The notes under the pieces were generated by a model. It saw only the letters and a list, made by a program, of their open reading frames with translations, searched no databases and was not told where the DNA came from. From the NCBI RefSeq assembly GCF_003015185.1, contig NZ_CP027860.1, positions 5,673,001 to 5,737,000 on the forward strand: a DNA stretch of 64,000 bases, given 5' to 3'. Positions 1-10,648 of this stretch are shown here, piece after piece. The DNA comes from Ahniella affigens (GTDB lineage: Bacteria > Pseudomonadota > Gammaproteobacteria > Xanthomonadales > Ahniellaceae). Positions within the stretch are counted from its first letter, which is position 1. Every line of letters starts with the position of its first letter. The translations under genes and the position numbers were made by a program.

Positions 1-384
1 CTGGTAGAAAATGGCGCCGCACAGGTTCGCCAGCGCGCCGCAAATCAGGTACAGCGCGACAAACCGACGCGAGCCGAGCAACCGCTCGGCCGACAGGCCA
101 AAAATCAGCACGAAAACCATGTTGCCGAGCAAGTGAGGGAAATCGACATGGACAAAAATGCCGCTGAGCAACCGGAGCAACTCGCGGCCGATCGGCAGGG
201 CCTGACCGAGACTGAATGCACTGGCGAGTCGGCTCGGCACCGTGCCGAACCCGTAAAGCGTGGCCGAGCGCGTCGACTCAGGCTGCAGCATTTCCCAGAC
301 AAACACGCCGGTACACACCAGGACAATCAAGGCGGTCCACCAGGGCCGCTTCTCGCGTCGTCGCGATGGCACGTGGACAAACAT
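1..384 (-). CDS. Rhomboid-family intramembrane serine protease (3' part cut by window edge)
   Basis: Only the N-terminal 128 codons are inside the window; the frame is open through base 1. The translation begins MFVHVPSRRREKRPWW, has a first membrane helix (TALIVLVCTGVFVW), and then the rhomboid segment with F-V-H-V-D-F-P-H-L-L-G-N-M followed by a helix and ERLLG. Known rhomboids carry this H...HLLGNM element in TM2; the catalytic Ser (GxSG) and His would lie beyond the edge and cannot be checked. The start ATG overlaps the gspB stop (TGATG), so it is translationally coupled to gspAB. Whether it is a rhombosortase-type enzyme serving type II secretion substrates cannot be decided from this fragment. 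Confidence 0.85.
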   Translation of the reverse strand, partial: MFVHVPSRRREKRPWWTALIVLVCTGVFVWEMLQPESTRSATLYGFGTVPSRLASAFSLGQALPIGRELLRLLSGIFVHVDFPHLLGNMVFVLIFGLSAERLLGSRRFVALYLICGALANLCGAIFYQ

Positions 385-1337
385 CAATAACCCTGCCGGC
401 GCAGCAGAAAGCGTTCGCCGCGGAACTCAAAAACGGCGCCGTCCTGGCGGATCTCACGGAGCCAGGTTTCCTCTCCGACCACCCCGCCTTCCTGCAAGCG
501 AGCGCCGTTGACGATCACAAAGCGCCGGCTTGGGTCCTGATGAAACACAAACAGGCTGACCTTCAACGCGGGGATGGCCTGCCGGGTGGCATGGGGAAGG
601 CTGGTAAATTCGGGCAGCGCGGTGTTGACGATGGGCTCAGCCGGTGCCTGCGTCGGGCCCGGTGGTGCCGAAGCGATTTCCGGCACGGGTAGCGTCGGGG
701 GCGTTGCTGCAGGCGCGGTAGCAACCTGAGTCGTCGGTACGGGCGCTGGCGTCGGTGCGGCGGGTGGCGCTGCACTCACCGGTGCCGCCGCCAAAGCGGC
801 TTCCGATTGCTCGATCTGGCTCGCCGAGGGTGTCGGAAAGCTCGGTGGCGGGTCACTGTCCACGGGCGCCGGTGGCGCTGGCGCGGGCACTTCGGTAAAC
901 GCTGGGCCCCGAGCGCCCGCAGGCGGCACAACGCCTTGGTCGGTCGGCGCTGCGGCGGCGATGGACGCACTCGGCGCGGGCGGCGTTCCAGTCATACCGG
1001 TTGGTGCCGCATTCGGGGGCGTGTCCGCCGCAATGTCCGCGCCCGTGGCGGGGTTCGCGGCGGGTTCGGTACTGAGTGCGACGCTGCCCTCAGGCAGCGC
1101 TTTGGTTGCGGCCGCGTGGTCTGGTTCTTCTGCTGGCGAGGGAAAGCGCTCCGGCCACAGGATACTGCGATTCACGTAGGCTCCCGCCAAGCCAACCAAG
1201 ACGACAAACGCTGCGAACACGGGCCAAACCGGCCGCTCCCGCTGCGGCACAAACGCCCGCTCCGACAGCACGACCGGCAGTTCTCCGGCACGTCGCTCGG
1301 CTTCGGATTTTTTCAGGGCTTCGAGAATCAGGCTCAT
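384..1337 (-). CDS. gspB: General secretion pathway protein B
   Basis: Predicted 317 aa. The start MSLILEALKKSEAERR is the conserved GspB/ExeB N-terminus, which decides this ATG over upstream in-frame codons. A short cytoplasmic part is followed by one membrane helix (VWPVFAAFVVLVGLAGAYV, about residues 37-55), a long Pro/Ala-rich periplasmic linker (about 60-235) and a C-terminal T2SSB domain ending ERFLLRRQGY. In known systems GspB pairs with the GspA ATPase and helps the secretin GspD insert and assemble through peptidoglycan. It starts 7 nt after gspA and overlaps the rhomboid gene downstream. The low-complexity linker is typical for the family. Confidence 0.9.
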   Translation of the reverse strand: MSLILEALKKSEAERRAGELPVVLSERAFVPQRERPVWPVFAAFVVLVGLAGAYVNRSILWPERFPSPAEEPDHAAATKALPEGSVALSTEPAANPATGADIAADTPPNAAPTGMTGTPPAPSASIAAAAPTDQGVVPPAGARGPAFTEVPAPAPPAPVDSDPPPSFPTPSASQIEQSEAALAAAPVSAAPPAAPTPAPVPTTQVATAPAATPPTLPVPEIASAPPGPTQAPAEPIVNTALPEFTSLPHATRQAIPALKVSLFVFHQDPSRRFVIVNGARLQEGGVVGEETWLREIRQDGAVFEFRGERFLLRRQGY

Positions 1338-1344
1338 GTCGGCA

Positions 1345-2922
1345 TTATGGGGGAAACGGCGGCTTCCGAAGACGGGGGCCATTGGGATCACGACTGGCCA
1401 GCAGCCATAGGGTTTCGTTGCCAACCACGCCATCGGCGCTCAGGCCGAAACGATGTTGCAACTCCAGAACCCGGATTCGGGTTCGGTCGTCAAACACCGC
1501 ATCGCTTGGCACACTGACTTGGTCAAAGTCGCGCAGCCGAAGGTGCAGCCACGTGACGGCCGGCCCTTCCGCGCGGAGCGCCAGCGGCGACTCGATACTG
1601 ACAGCCGGCGCGTAAAGTCCAATGTAGTCGCCAACCCAGCGTTGCTCCAGTTCGGCACGACCGACACGCTCGCGACGACTGCCGAAATCGAGCGCAATGC
1701 GCTCCAGATCGACGCCGACGAGACGTACCCAGCGACTGTCCCCACCATCGCGAAGGAGCAGAAATACGGGCCGGTCGATCTCGCCAAGTTGCGTCAGGTT
1801 GCTCTTGCCGCGCCAGCAGCGCAGACGATCGTCCAGCCGCTCCGGACAAAGCAGCACCCGATCCAGCAACGCCGGATCCGCCGACCACTCCTTGAGCCAG
1901 CGGCGCGCCAACTGCTGTTCGTATTCACGCGCCATGGGCCGGTCTTCATCAAGAATCTCGGCCAGCGTGACGGGCGCCGGTGGGGCCGGTATGACCGGTT
2001 CGGGTTCTGGCGCCGTCAGCGCCGGCCAGTAGCGCGGCAGCAGGGTCAGCACGACGGCGATCGCCGCGGTTCCGAGAAACATCAGCGGCCAGAAGCGCCG
2101 ACGGCGGTGCTGGCCCAGAACCTCGTCGGCGGCCTCATTCACCAGTGCCGGGCTGATCGGAAGCTGTTCGCGCGCGTAACCCGCAGTCAGGGCGCGGTCA
2201 GCAATCACATTCAAAAGACGGGGCACGCCTTGCGCCCGTCGATGCATCGTCGTCAGTGCCGTGGTCGAAAACGGAAACCGTTTGCAACCGGCCACGGCCA
2301 GGCGATGGCGCACGTAGGCCTCGCTCTCGGCGGCCGATAGTGGCGTCAAGTGATACCGCGCGGTGATGCGTTGCGTTAGCTGCCGAAGCTCCGGCTTGGC
2401 AAGCAGGGCGCGCAGTTCGGGCTGACCGAGCAGCAGGATTTGCAGAAGCTTCTGGGTTGGCGTCTCCAGATTCGTCAGCAGCCGAACCTGCTCGAGCGCA
2501 TCAATCGCCAGGTTCTGCGCCTCATCAATGATCAGTACGACACGAAGCCCTTGTGCGTACGCGTCGAGCAAATAATGGGTCAAACGGTCGATCAACATCT
2601 TGGTCGAGCCGTGGGCGCCCTGAATGTCGAGTTTCAGCTCCTCGGCAATGGTCTCCAGCAACTCGACGGCCGAGATCTTCGGGTTCAGCACCATCGCCAC
2701 CTGCGTGTGCTCAGGCAACTGTTCCAACAGCAATCGGCAAATGGTCGTCTTGCCGGTGCCCACTTCACCCGTCAACAGCACAAACCCGCCCGAGCCGCCC
2801 TTGCCGATGCCATACAGCAGGTGCGCGAGCGCGTCCCGATGGCGTTCGCTGAGGAACACGAATCGAGGGTCAGGCGTTATCGAAAACGGCGCCTCTTTCA
2901 GGCCGTAAAAGTCGAGCATCAT
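1345..2922 (-). CDS. gspA: General secretion pathway protein A, AAA ATPase with peptidoglycan-binding domain
   Basis: 525 aa with the start at MMLDFYGLKEAPF, the conserved ExeA beginning (the second Met at 2919 is an equal choice; no clear Shine-Dalgarno). The N-terminal AAA domain has Walker A TGEVGTGKTT near residue 50 and Walker B VVLIIDEAQNL near 130. A membrane helix (WPLMFLGTAAIAVVLTLLP) lies near residue 285, and a C-terminal peptidoglycan-binding type 1 domain contains LQHRFGLSADGVVG. ExeA is known to bind peptidoglycan and, with ExeB, drive secretin multimerisation. It is first in the gspA-gspB-rhomboid group, separate from the main gsp operon. Confidence 0.92.
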   Translation of the reverse strand: MMLDFYGLKEAPFSITPDPRFVFLSERHRDALAHLLYGIGKGGSGGFVLLTGEVGTGKTTICRLLLEQLPEHTQVAMVLNPKISAVELLETIAEELKLDIQGAHGSTKMLIDRLTHYLLDAYAQGLRVVLIIDEAQNLAIDALEQVRLLTNLETPTQKLLQILLLGQPELRALLAKPELRQLTQRITARYHLTPLSAAESEAYVRHRLAVAGCKRFPFSTTALTTMHRRAQGVPRLLNVIADRALTAGYAREQLPISPALVNEAADEVLGQHRRRRFWPLMFLGTAAIAVVLTLLPRYWPALTAPEPEPVIPAPPAPVTLAEILDEDRPMAREYEQQLARRWLKEWSADPALLDRVLLCPERLDDRLRCWRGKSNLTQLGEIDRPVFLLLRDGGDSRWVRLVGVDLERIALDFGSRRERVGRAELEQRWVGDYIGLYAPAVSIESPLALRAEGPAVTWLHLRLRDFDQVSVPSDAVFDDRTRIRVLELQHRFGLSADGVVGNETLWLLASRDPNGPRLRKPPFPP

Positions 2923-3033
2923 ACGGAGAGCGTAACCCGACTGCCGGCCCGAGTGCATCCCGGCCGCGAACATCGACGGGTGTCCGGTTCAGACACTGCG
3001 CGCCATGGACGCCCATTGGGCGGGGCAACCGGC

Positions 3034-4254
3034 TTAGTTTCTGGCCAGCCAGAGCAAGGGATTGTCGGGTCGCGAGCTGACCCGGACTTCAAAATACAGC
3101 CCCGGCACGGCGTTGCCGCCGCTCTGGCCCACTTGCGCCAACACGTCACCCGTCTGCACCCAGTCGCCTACTTCCCGGCTCAGGCTTTCGTTCTGGGCAT
3201 AGAGACTCATGACCCCGTCTCCGTGGTCCAGAATCAGCACCAAGCCATAACCCTTGAGCCAGTCGGCAAAAGCCACGCGGCCATGTGCCACCGCTTGCAC
3301 TGGCGTGCCGGTTTTGGCCTCGATCAACACCCCATCGCTGACCCGTCCAGGCGCCAGCTGCACGCCAAAACGTTGCAGGATCTTGCCGCTGACCGGCCAT
3401 GGCAGGCGGCCGCGCTGCTGCCGGACCGGCGCCTGCTGTTTGGCGAGGTCGGTACGCACGTCGGCCAGGATGTCGGTCAACCGCTCCAAGAGCTGCAACA
3501 ACGCCTGCTCGTCCTTGGCAAGACTGCCAAGCGCCTGCTTCTGCGCGTTCAGGCGCTGCATCAGGCTGGCGACTTCGGCGTCGTGCCGGGACCGCTGGCT
3601 GCCGAGTTCTGCCTGCATCAATTGATCCAGCCGGCTCGCAATGGCGTAGGCCTTGTCGGCAGCGCGGCTGGCATCCTGAAGGCTGTCCAGTCGGCGGGTG
3701 TCAGCCAGCAGCTGCTGGATACGGCGTTGCCGTTCGCGCTTCAACACGCGCAGGTAGCCCAACTGGCGGAGGCGCAGGTCCGAGCCATCGCGGTCGAGCA
3801 ACGCACGCAGCGACTCACTGCGACCACTGGCATAGGCTTGCCGGACCAAGCCGGTCAGGCGCTGGCGCTGTTGGTCGACTTGCTTGCTGAGTGCCGTCTT
3901 CTGCGTACCGATTTGCTGGCGGAGCTGGTTCAGCGACTCCGATTCGGTCCGGCGCGCCTGGCTCGCCCGGGCAATCAGCGCCTGTGCTTCATCCAGTGTG
4001 CGCAACGCCGTTAGTTGTTGATCCCGCGACGACTGCGTCTTGGCCAGTTCGGAGCTGGCTGCGGCGATCTCGGCACGCAGCGCCTTGAGCTTGGACTCGG
4101 TCAAAGCCTGCTCGGCATTGCCAGCCGACAGTGGCCAGGCCATCGCACCCAACAGCAGCCAAACGCCAGTCAACACCCGCTTGGAACGCACCGGCCGCCG
4201 TCTGCTCCCGAACAGGCCAGGCAGGTCCAGGCTTGGGCGGCCAGGTAGCATCAT
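3034..4254 (-). CDS. envC: EnvC-like murein hydrolase activator (M23/LytM domain)
   Basis: 406 aa. The start MMLPGRPSLD overlaps the gpmI stop (ATGA), giving translational coupling. After a signal-like helix (VLTGVWLLLGAMAWPLSAG) comes a long coiled coil (about residues 50-270) rich in Gln, Arg and Leu, then a C-terminal LytM domain (about 290-406) with HGRVAFADWLKGYG, ILDHGDGVMSLYAQN and GLYFEVRVSS. The domain lacks a full HxH zinc site, as in EnvC proteins that activate amidases rather than cut peptidoglycan themselves. The gpmI-envC pairing is common in gammaproteobacteria. Likely role: activation of division amidases in the periplasm. Confidence 0.88.
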   Translation of the reverse strand: MMLPGRPSLDLPGLFGSRRRPVRSKRVLTGVWLLLGAMAWPLSAGNAEQALTESKLKALRAEIAAASSELAKTQSSRDQQLTALRTLDEAQALIARASQARRTESESLNQLRQQIGTQKTALSKQVDQQRQRLTGLVRQAYASGRSESLRALLDRDGSDLRLRQLGYLRVLKRERQRRIQQLLADTRRLDSLQDASRAADKAYAIASRLDQLMQAELGSQRSRHDAEVASLMQRLNAQKQALGSLAKDEQALLQLLERLTDILADVRTDLAKQQAPVRQQRGRLPWPVSGKILQRFGVQLAPGRVSDGVLIEAKTGTPVQAVAHGRVAFADWLKGYGLVLILDHGDGVMSLYAQNESLSREVGDWVQTGDVLAQVGQSGGNAVPGLYFEVRVSSRPDNPLLWLARN

Positions 4255-5777
4255 GGGCGGATCAAGAGGCTCTTGCCGGTCATTTCGGCCGGTACCGGCA
4301 CGTTCAGCAAGTCGAGCACGGTTGGTGCCAGATCGCACAGCGAGCCGCCATCGCGCAGCCCGCCGGCCGGGCCCACGTAGACGAGCGGGACTGGGCCAAC
4401 CGTGTGCTGGGTGTGTGGCTCACCGGTCTCAGGGTCGCGCATCATTTCCAGATTGCCGTGATCGGCGGTGATCAGCATGGCGCCACCGACCTCGGCAAGC
4501 GCGGCACGAATCCTGCCGAGTGCCACATCGACCGCTTCGACGGCCTTCACGGCCGCCTCGAACACGCCGGTGTGGCCGACCATGTCCGGGTTCGCGATGT
4601 TGCAAAACATCGCGTCAAAGCGCCGCTCGCGAATCGCAGCACACAGTTGGTCGGTGACTTCGGGGAGGCTCATTTCCGGTTGCAAATCGTAAGTGGCCAC
4701 TTTCGGACTGGGGACAAGGATACGCGTTTCACCAGGAAACGGTTGCTCGCGGCCGCCGTTTAGAAAAAAAGTCACGTGGGCGTACTTTTCGGTCTCCGCA
4801 ATCCGCAGTTGGCTGAGTCCGGCTTCGGCGAGGACCTCCGGCAGCGAGTGCCGGAGGTTCTGCGGGGGGTAGCAGACCGCGGTCACGGGCAGCCCGGCGG
4901 CGTATTCCGTCAGGGTCACGAACGCTGCCAGTTTGGGGACGCGGCCGCGCGCGAATCCTGCGAAATCGGCCTCAACAAACGCCCGCGTCAACTGGCGCGC
5001 TCGATCGGCCCGGAAATTGAGGAACAGCACAGTATCGCCATCGGCAATCGGCAAGCCCCCGGTCAGATGCACCGGTTTGACGAACTCATCGGTTTCGCCC
5101 CGCGCGTAGGCAGCGGCCAGTCCGGATGCGGCATCCGCGGCCTGGAACTCGGCAGTCGCGGTGACCAACAGCGTCCAGGCACCTTGCATCCGCTCCCAGC
5201 GCTGGTCGCGGTCCATCGCGAAATAGCGCCCGCAAAGGCTCGCGATCCGCGCGCCAGTGACGTCGCACACCGCCTGGAGCTTCGCCAGCGACTCGCCGGC
5301 GCTCTTGGGCGGCGTGTCCCGACCATCCAGAAACGCATGCACCCGCACGTGCTGAAGCCCTTCGGCATGGGCGGCGCGCAGCAGTGCGAAGACGTGTTCC
5401 TCGTGGCTGTGTACGCCTCCCGGCGACAGCAGGGCCATTATGTGGAGGGTGCCACCCTGTCGCGCTTGGTCGAGCGCTCGGCGTATGCCGGTGTTGCTGG
5501 CAAAGCGACCGTGCTTGAGGTCCTCCTCGATGCGCGTCAAGTCCTGGTAGACCACCCGGCCGGCGCCGATGTTCATATGACCGACTTCGGAGTTGCCCAT
5601 TTGCCCGTCGGGCAAGCCAACGTACAGGCCGTGCGTCTGAATCACCGTGTGCGGCGATGTCTTGAGCAAGTCCCGCCAATTCGGCGCATTGGCAGCCGCA
5701 ATGGCATTGAAATCAGGGTCTTCCCGATGGCCGAAGCCATCCAGGATCAGCAGCAGCACGGGTTTGGCAGTGGCCAT
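4251..5777 (-). CDS. gpmI: 2,3-bisphosphoglycerate-independent phosphoglycerate mutase
   Basis: 508 aa, full family length. The protein interconverts 3- and 2-phosphoglycerate in glycolysis using two Mn2+ ions. Visible motifs are LLILDGFG (metal Asp near 13), GQMGNSEVGHMNIGAGR with the phosphorylated Ser near 63, DGRDTPPKS, NFRADRARQL and the C-terminal ADHGNLE metal site. The start ATG at 5777 gives MATAKPVLLLILDGFG, which fits the family. It is divergent from purL across 322 bp and coupled to envC downstream. No disruption is seen. Confidence 0.96.
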   Translation of the reverse strand: MATAKPVLLLILDGFGHREDPDFNAIAAANAPNWRDLLKTSPHTVIQTHGLYVGLPDGQMGNSEVGHMNIGAGRVVYQDLTRIEEDLKHGRFASNTGIRRALDQARQGGTLHIMALLSPGGVHSHEEHVFALLRAAHAEGLQHVRVHAFLDGRDTPPKSAGESLAKLQAVCDVTGARIASLCGRYFAMDRDQRWERMQGAWTLLVTATAEFQAADAASGLAAAYARGETDEFVKPVHLTGGLPIADGDTVLFLNFRADRARQLTRAFVEADFAGFARGRVPKLAAFVTLTEYAAGLPVTAVCYPPQNLRHSLPEVLAEAGLSQLRIAETEKYAHVTFFLNGGREQPFPGETRILVPSPKVATYDLQPEMSLPEVTDQLCAAIRERRFDAMFCNIANPDMVGHTGVFEAAVKAVEAVDVALGRIRAALAEVGGAMLITADHGNLEMMRDPETGEPHTQHTVGPVPLVYVGPAGGLRDGGSLCDLAPTVLDLLNVPVPAEMTGKSLLIRP

Positions 5778-6099
5778 GAGCGATTCGCAACATCAGGGGG
5801 AACGTACGTTAGCAGGCGCTGGCGCACGCGGCATGTCGGTCGTCTTGGGCCAACGGGTTGCCTGGCGAACGAAACGTGCTGTCGGCGCCGCCCACCAGCG
5901 TGCCATCCGCGCAACGGCGCTTTCAGCCGGCAGTCAGCGCAAATTCTGCCTTGTTTGCAACATAAAGTGATTTTAATCAGGGTCTTAGAGAATTGAGGCG
6001 AGAAACGGGCGGCACCGCTCCGGCCTTTCGGGAATGCCCGGAGTCGGGTCCATCCGCTATCCTTGTCCTCTTTTCTTGACTGGATTTAAGGGACTTCGG
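5778..6099. other. Intergenic region between divergent gpmI and purL
   Basis: 322 bp without a convincing gene. It must hold both divergent promoters. Towards purL it contains an inverted repeat, CTCCGG...CCGGAG, near 6016-6042, in what would be the purL leader. No clear -10/-35 pair and no recognisable PurR-type operator could be assigned by eye. Confidence 0.4.
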
Positions 6100-9000
6100 A
6101 TGGACTTGCTGCTGGGTCGCGAGACCCTATCGCCGTTTCGGCGTCAGGAACTGAATCGCAAGCTTGCGCCATTCTCGGTGCAGGTGTCGTCTGCGCAAGT
6201 TCTGTACGCGCTGAACGCGGAATCCGGGCAAACCCTGGATCCGGTCCGCCTCACCGACCTCCTGGATACGGTTGGCAGTGTGCCCGCTGCGGATGCCAAC
6301 ACCGTCGTGGTCATGCCGCGAATTGGCACGATCTCGCCCTGGGCGAGCAAAGCGAAGGACATCCTGCGCGGCGCCAACCTTTCGGTGCAGCGGGTGGAAC
6401 GGGGTTGGCGCTTTCAGCTCACGGGATTTGCCGCGCTGGCTGACGATCAGCGCCCAAAAGCCCTGCGTCAGCTGTTTGATCCGATGACGCAATCGGTTTT
6501 CGTGGGGGATGCGGCACTCGATGTGCTGTTCGGTCTGGAGACGCCGCGTCCAGTTGCAGAGATCGAACTCCGTGGCGCGGCCCGCGAGGCGCTGAGTGCT
6601 GCTAATCAGGCGCTGGGCTTGGCGCTTTCTGATGATGAGGTCGACTATCTGGCAGCTGCCTACGCCGAGCTCGGCCGGAATCCCACCGACGCCGAGCTGA
6701 TGATGTTCGCGCAGGCAAATTCCGAGCACTGTCGGCACAAGATTTTCAATGCCGACTGGCGCATCGATGGCGTCGATCAGCCTCTGTCCTTGTTTGCGAT
6801 GATCAAGAACACGCACAAGCACAGCCCGGAGGGCACATTGTCGGCCTACCGCGACAATGCGGCGGTGGTGGCCAATGCCGAAGGGCGCCGCCTGCTCGCC
6901 GATCCCGATACCCGGCAGTGGCGATTCGAGACGCAGGACATCGCGTTTGCGATCAAGTGCGAAACCCACAATCACCCTACGGCGATTGCGCCGTTCCCGG
7001 GCGCCAGCACGGGCTCAGGCGGAGAGATCCGCGATGAAGGTGCCACCGGGCGCGGCGCCAAGCCCAAGGCCGGCCTGACCGGTTTCAGTGTCTCGCACCT
7101 TCGCATTCCCGGGCTGCCGCGTAGCTTCGAGTCGAAGCGCCCGTTGCCGCCGCGCATGGCCAGCGCATTCGAGATCATGCGCGATGGTCCGCTCGGTGGC
7201 GCGGCGTTCAACAATGAATTCGGCCGGCCGGCCATCAATGGTTACTTCCGCAGTTTTGAGTCAGCCGTCGACACCCAGCTGACGCGCGCCTACGACAAAC
7301 CGATCATGTTGGCAGGCGGGCTCGCGAACATGCGGGCCGACCAAGTCGAGAAAGGCGTGCTGCAAGATGGCGATGCCGTCATCGTCCTGGGCGGTCCGGC
7401 GATGCTGATCGGGCTTGGCGGTGGCGCCGCGTCGTCGGTGACGTCCGGCACCAACAATGCCGATCTGGATTTCGCTTCCGTGCAGCGCGATAACCCCGAG
7501 ATGGAGCGCCGCTGCCAGGAAGTCATCGACCGCTGCTGGTCGATGGGCACCAACAACCCGATTGTCAGCGTCCATGATGTGGGCGCGGGCGGGCTGTCGA
7601 ACGCCATTCCGGAGCTTTTGAACGACTCCGAAGTGGGCGGCCGGATCGAGCTTCGCAAGATCCCGAATGACGAGCCGGGGCTGAGCCCCATGCAGATCTG
7701 GTGCAACGAGGCGCAGGAGCGTTATGTTCTGGGTGTGCGTCCTGAGCGTCTGGCTGAGTTCGAGGCGATCTGTCAGCGCGAGCGCTGTCTGTTTGCGGTC
7801 GTCGGCACCGCGACCCAGGCGCGGGTCCTGAAGGTCACCGATTCATTGCTTGGGCATGACGTTGTCGACATGCCGCTGAACGTACTGCTTGGCAAACCGC
7901 CAAAGATGTTCCGCGATACGCATCGCGAACCAGTCGTCGAGGCGGCAGCAGCTGCAGACCTGAGCCTGCCCGACGCGATCCAGAAAGTCCTGCAGCATCC
8001 GACGGTGGCGGCCAAGACTTTTCTGATCACGATTGGCGATCGTACCGTCGGCGGCTTGATCGCCCGTGACCAGATGGTTGGACCGCGACAAGTGCCAGTG
8101 GCCGATTGCGGCATGACCCTGCTCGATTTCGACAGCTATCGTGGTGAAGCGTTAGCCTTGGGCGAGCGCACCCCATTGGCGCTGAAAGATGCCGCGGCCA
8201 GTGCCCGGATGGCAGTGGGTGAGGCATTGACGAACTTGGCCGCAGCGCCGATCGACAGCCTGAAAGACATCAAACTCAGCGCAAACTGGATGGCGGCCGC
8301 GAATTTTCCGGGCGAGGATGCCGCGCTGTTCGACGCCGTGCGTGCGGTCGGCATGTCGCTGTGTCCGACGCTCGGGCTTGGTATTCCGGTTGGCAAGGAC
8401 TCCCTATCGATGCAGGCGAGTTGGCTGCATGAGGGCGCGCCGCAGCGCAGCGTGTCGCCAGTGTCCTTGATCGTCACGGCGTTCGCGCGGGTGCCGGATG
8501 TGCGCCGGGCGTTGACCCCCGAGCTCGACATCGAGGCGGATTCCGAGATTTGTCTGATCGATCTGGGGCGCGATCGCCTGGGCCGGTCGATTTTGGCCGA
8601 GGTTTGCGGGCAGTCGCTCGGTGCTGTGCCCGACCTCGACAGCGCCGACGAATTCAAAGCGTTTTTCGAGACCATCCAGGTGTTGAACCGCGATGGTTGC
8701 CTGCTCGCGTATCACGACCGCTCGGACGGTGGTGCGCTCGTTTGTGCACTGGAAATGGCGTTCACTGCCGGTATCGGTCTCAGTATCAATCTGGACGCTT
8801 TCGGTGACCGCGACCCCTTGGCCGTACTGCTGAACGAAGAGCTCGGCGCGCTGATCCAAATCCGCAAGCAGGACTTCGGCGCCGTGCTGGAAGCCTTTGC
8901 CGAAGCTGGCTTGGCGGCCCGCCTGAGGCGGTTTGCGACATTGCGCGTCGACGGCCGGGTCGAGGTGCTGCGTTCCGGTGCGCGTCTGCTGAATACCGAT

Positions 9001-9942
9001 CTGGATACGCTGTATCAAACCTGGCTCGAAACCAGTCATGCGATGCAGCGGCTGCGCGACAATCCGGAATGTGCCGATCAGGAACGCGATTCCAACCTGC
9101 GCGCCCAACACGCCTTGGAACCCCGGATCACGTTCGATTCAGCCGAAGACATCGCGGCCCCATACATCGCCACCGGCGTGCGGCCGAAAATTGCGATTTT
9201 GCGCGAGCAGGGCGTCAATGGGCAGGTCGAAATGGCGGCTGCATTCACGCGTGCCGGTTTCGACGCGTTCGATGTGCACATGAGCGACCTGATCAGTGGG
9301 CGCGAGCGTCTGGAACGTTTCCAGGGTCTCGCCGCGTGCGGTGGGTTTTCCTATGGCGACGTGTTGGGTGCCGGCCGCGGTTGGGCCAGCTCCATCCGCT
9401 ATCACGGTGACTTGCGCGACCAGTTCCAGACCTTCTTTGCCGATACCGGCAAGTTTGCGCTGGGTGTCTGCAATGGCTGCCAAATGCTGAGCCAGCTCCA
9501 TGACCTGATCCCGGGCGCCGAGCACTGGCCGCAATTCCACCGGAACCAGTCGGAACAGTTCGAGGCCCGATTTGCGTTGGTCGAAGTGCTGGAATCCCCG
9601 TCGGTCTTGCTCGGCGGCATGGCGGGATCACGGATTCCAGTGGCTGTCGCGCACGGTGAGGGCCGGGTCGTCTATCGGGAGCCTCTGCATGCCAAGGCGG
9701 CCCGGGTGGCGGCACGATTTGTCGACGCCTCGGGCACACCGACCAGCCAGTATCCGGCTAATCCCAACGGTTCCCCGGCAGGCGCGACCGCATTTGCCAA
9801 TACCGATGGACGTGTCACGATCATGATGCCGCATCCGGAGCGAGTTTTCCGCTCGGTTCAGATGAGTTGGCGTCCAAAGGGCTGGGGTGAGGATTCACCC
9901 TGGATGCGGCTATTCCGAAACGCAAGGCGATTTGTGGCTTGA
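6100..9942 (+). CDS. purL: Phosphoribosylformylglycinamidine synthase
   Basis: 1280 aa, the large single-chain gammaproteobacterial form. It converts FGAR, ATP and glutamine to FGAM in de novo purine synthesis. The start [14 protein letters not shown] was chosen because the upstream 22 in-frame residues do not resemble the family. The order is an N-terminal PurS-like part, a linker, two AIRS-like halves ([47 protein letters not shown]), and a C-terminal class I glutamine amidotransferase with nucleophile Cys about 1124 in GVCNGCQM and the HPERVFRS end. The next gene starts 1 nt after its stop, so purL may lead a long transcript reaching the secretion genes. Confidence 0.97.
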   Translation: MDLLLGRETLSPFRRQELNRKLAPFSVQVSSAQVLYALNAESGQTLDPVRLTDLLDTVGSVPAADANTVVVMPRIGTISPWASKAKDILRGANLSVQRVERGWRFQLTGFAALADDQRPKALRQLFDPMTQSVFVGDAALDVLFGLETPRPVAEIELRGAAREALSAANQALGLALSDDEVDYLAAAYAELGRNPTDAELMMFAQANSEHCRHKIFNADWRIDGVDQPLSLFAMIKNTHKHSPEGTLSAYRDNAAVVANAEGRRLLADPDTRQWRFETQDIAFAIKCETHNHPTAIAPFPGASTGSGGEIRDEGATGRGAKPKAGLTGFSVSHLRIPGLPRSFESKRPLPPRMASAFEIMRDGPLGGAAFNNEFGRPAINGYFRSFESAVDTQLTRAYDKPIMLAGGLANMRADQVEKGVLQDGDAVIVLGGPAMLIGLGGGAASSVTSGTNNADLDFASVQRDNPEMERRCQEVIDRCWSMGTNNPIVSVHDVGAGGLSNAIPELLNDSEVGGRIELRKIPNDEPGLSPMQIWCNEAQERYVLGVRPERLAEFEAICQRERCLFAVVGTATQARVLKVTDSLLGHDVVDMPLNVLLGKPPKMFRDTHREPVVEAAAAADLSLPDAIQKVLQHPTVAAKTFLITIGDRTVGGLIARDQMVGPRQVPVADCGMTLLDFDSYRGEALALGERTPLALKDAAASARMAVGEALTNLAAAPIDSLKDIKLSANWMAAANFPGEDAALFDAVRAVGMSLCPTLGLGIPVGKDSLSMQASWLHEGAPQRSVSPVSLIVTAFARVPDVRRALTPELDIEADSEICLIDLGRDRLGRSILAEVCGQSLGAVPDLDSADEFKAFFETIQVLNRDGCLLAYHDRSDGGALVCALEMAFTAGIGLSINLDAFGDRDPLAVLLNEELGALIQIRKQDFGAVLEAFAEAGLAARLRRFATLRVDGRVEVLRSGARLLNTDLDTLYQTWLETSHAMQRLRDNPECADQERDSNLRAQHALEPRITFDSAEDIAAPYIATGVRPKIAILREQGVNGQVEMAAAFTRAGFDAFDVHMSDLISGRERLERFQGLAACGGFSYGDVLGAGRGWASSIRYHGDLRDQFQTFFADTGKFALGVCNGCQMLSQLHDLIPGAEHWPQFHRNQSEQFEARFALVEVLESPSVLLGGMAGSRIPVAVAHGEGRVVYREPLHAKAARVAARFVDASGTPTSQYPANPNGSPAGATAFANTDGRVTIMMPHPERVFRSVQMSWRPKGWGEDSPWMRLFRNARRFVA

Positions 9943-9943
9943 T

Positions 9944-10648
9944 ATGGCAGACCTCGTCCCTGATTTTGGCAAGACCGAAGAACCCGTTCGCGAGCCCGTC
10001 TCGCTGAAGACGTTTTTCATGCTGTGTGTGCTTTGGTTGCCCTTCTGGTTTTTTGTCTGGTTCGCGCTGCGCTCGCCGATCACGTTCGTCACCCGCAAAG
10101 TGTCGGAGTGGATGTTGAACTGGTGGCAGCCCGGGCTGATCTTTGAGACCAAGCAGCACTATCACCACTGGATCGTCAGCGCGTACGTGCCGCCACCGCC
10201 AGGCGTCGAAATTCCCGCCGGGCAGTTGGCGATCGCCGACATCGATGTCAACGTGCTGCTGTACACCTATGGCTTGGCAGTGTTCTGGGGTTTGATGTTC
10301 GCCTCGCCAAGCGAAGAGTTTTCGCTGGCTCAGAAGCTTCGAGATTCCTTCCTGGGCTGGCTGATCCTGCTGCCAATGCACGCTTTCGGCTGTGTCATGC
10401 ACGTTGCGTTGAACGTGTTCGTTGTGCTGGGAGAACCGGGCGCGGCCTACGCTGCCGAGCGCGGCGTATCGCCGACGTTTGTCGCGTATTTCTACCAATT
10501 CTCCAGTTTGGTCATGCCCACCCTGTCCGGCCTGATGATGTGGGCGATTTTCCAGCGCCACTTCCTGCGCGACCTGCAGGGCGATCACTGGATGGAAACT
10601 AATTTCGGATCATCTGGTCCAAAGCCCGGATCCCAAGGTGAAACATGA
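9944..10648 (+). CDS. Integral membrane protein between purL and gspE (exosortase-partner-like)
   Basis: 234 aa starting MADLVPDFGK, one base after the purL stop and overlapping gspE by 4 nt (ATGA). Four hydrophobic stretches are visible: about residues 21-44 (FFMLCVLWLPFWFFVWFAL), 95-118, 131-160 (GWLILLPMHAFGCVMHVALN) and 185-207. The LWLPFWFFVWF opening and the overall layout recall the exosortase-H-associated membrane protein family, but no exosortase or IPTL-CTERM protein was seen in the window, so this is a weak assignment. Its tight coupling to gspE suggests co-expression with the type II secretion system. Confidence 0.8.
   Translation: MADLVPDFGKTEEPVREPVSLKTFFMLCVLWLPFWFFVWFALRSPITFVTRKVSEWMLNWWQPGLIFETKQHYHHWIVSAYVPPPPGVEIPAGQLAIADIDVNVLLYTYGLAVFWGLMFASPSEEFSLAQKLRDSFLGWLILLPMHAFGCVMHVALNVFVVLGEPGAAYAAERGVSPTFVAYFYQFSSLVMPTLSGLMMWAIFQRHFLRDLQGDHWMETNFGSSGPKPGSQGET

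Noticed and set aside
2440-4014. 524-codon plus-strand ORF opposite gspA/envC
   Set aside because: Spans the gap between two well-supported minus-strand genes and has Gln/Arg-rich shadow composition.
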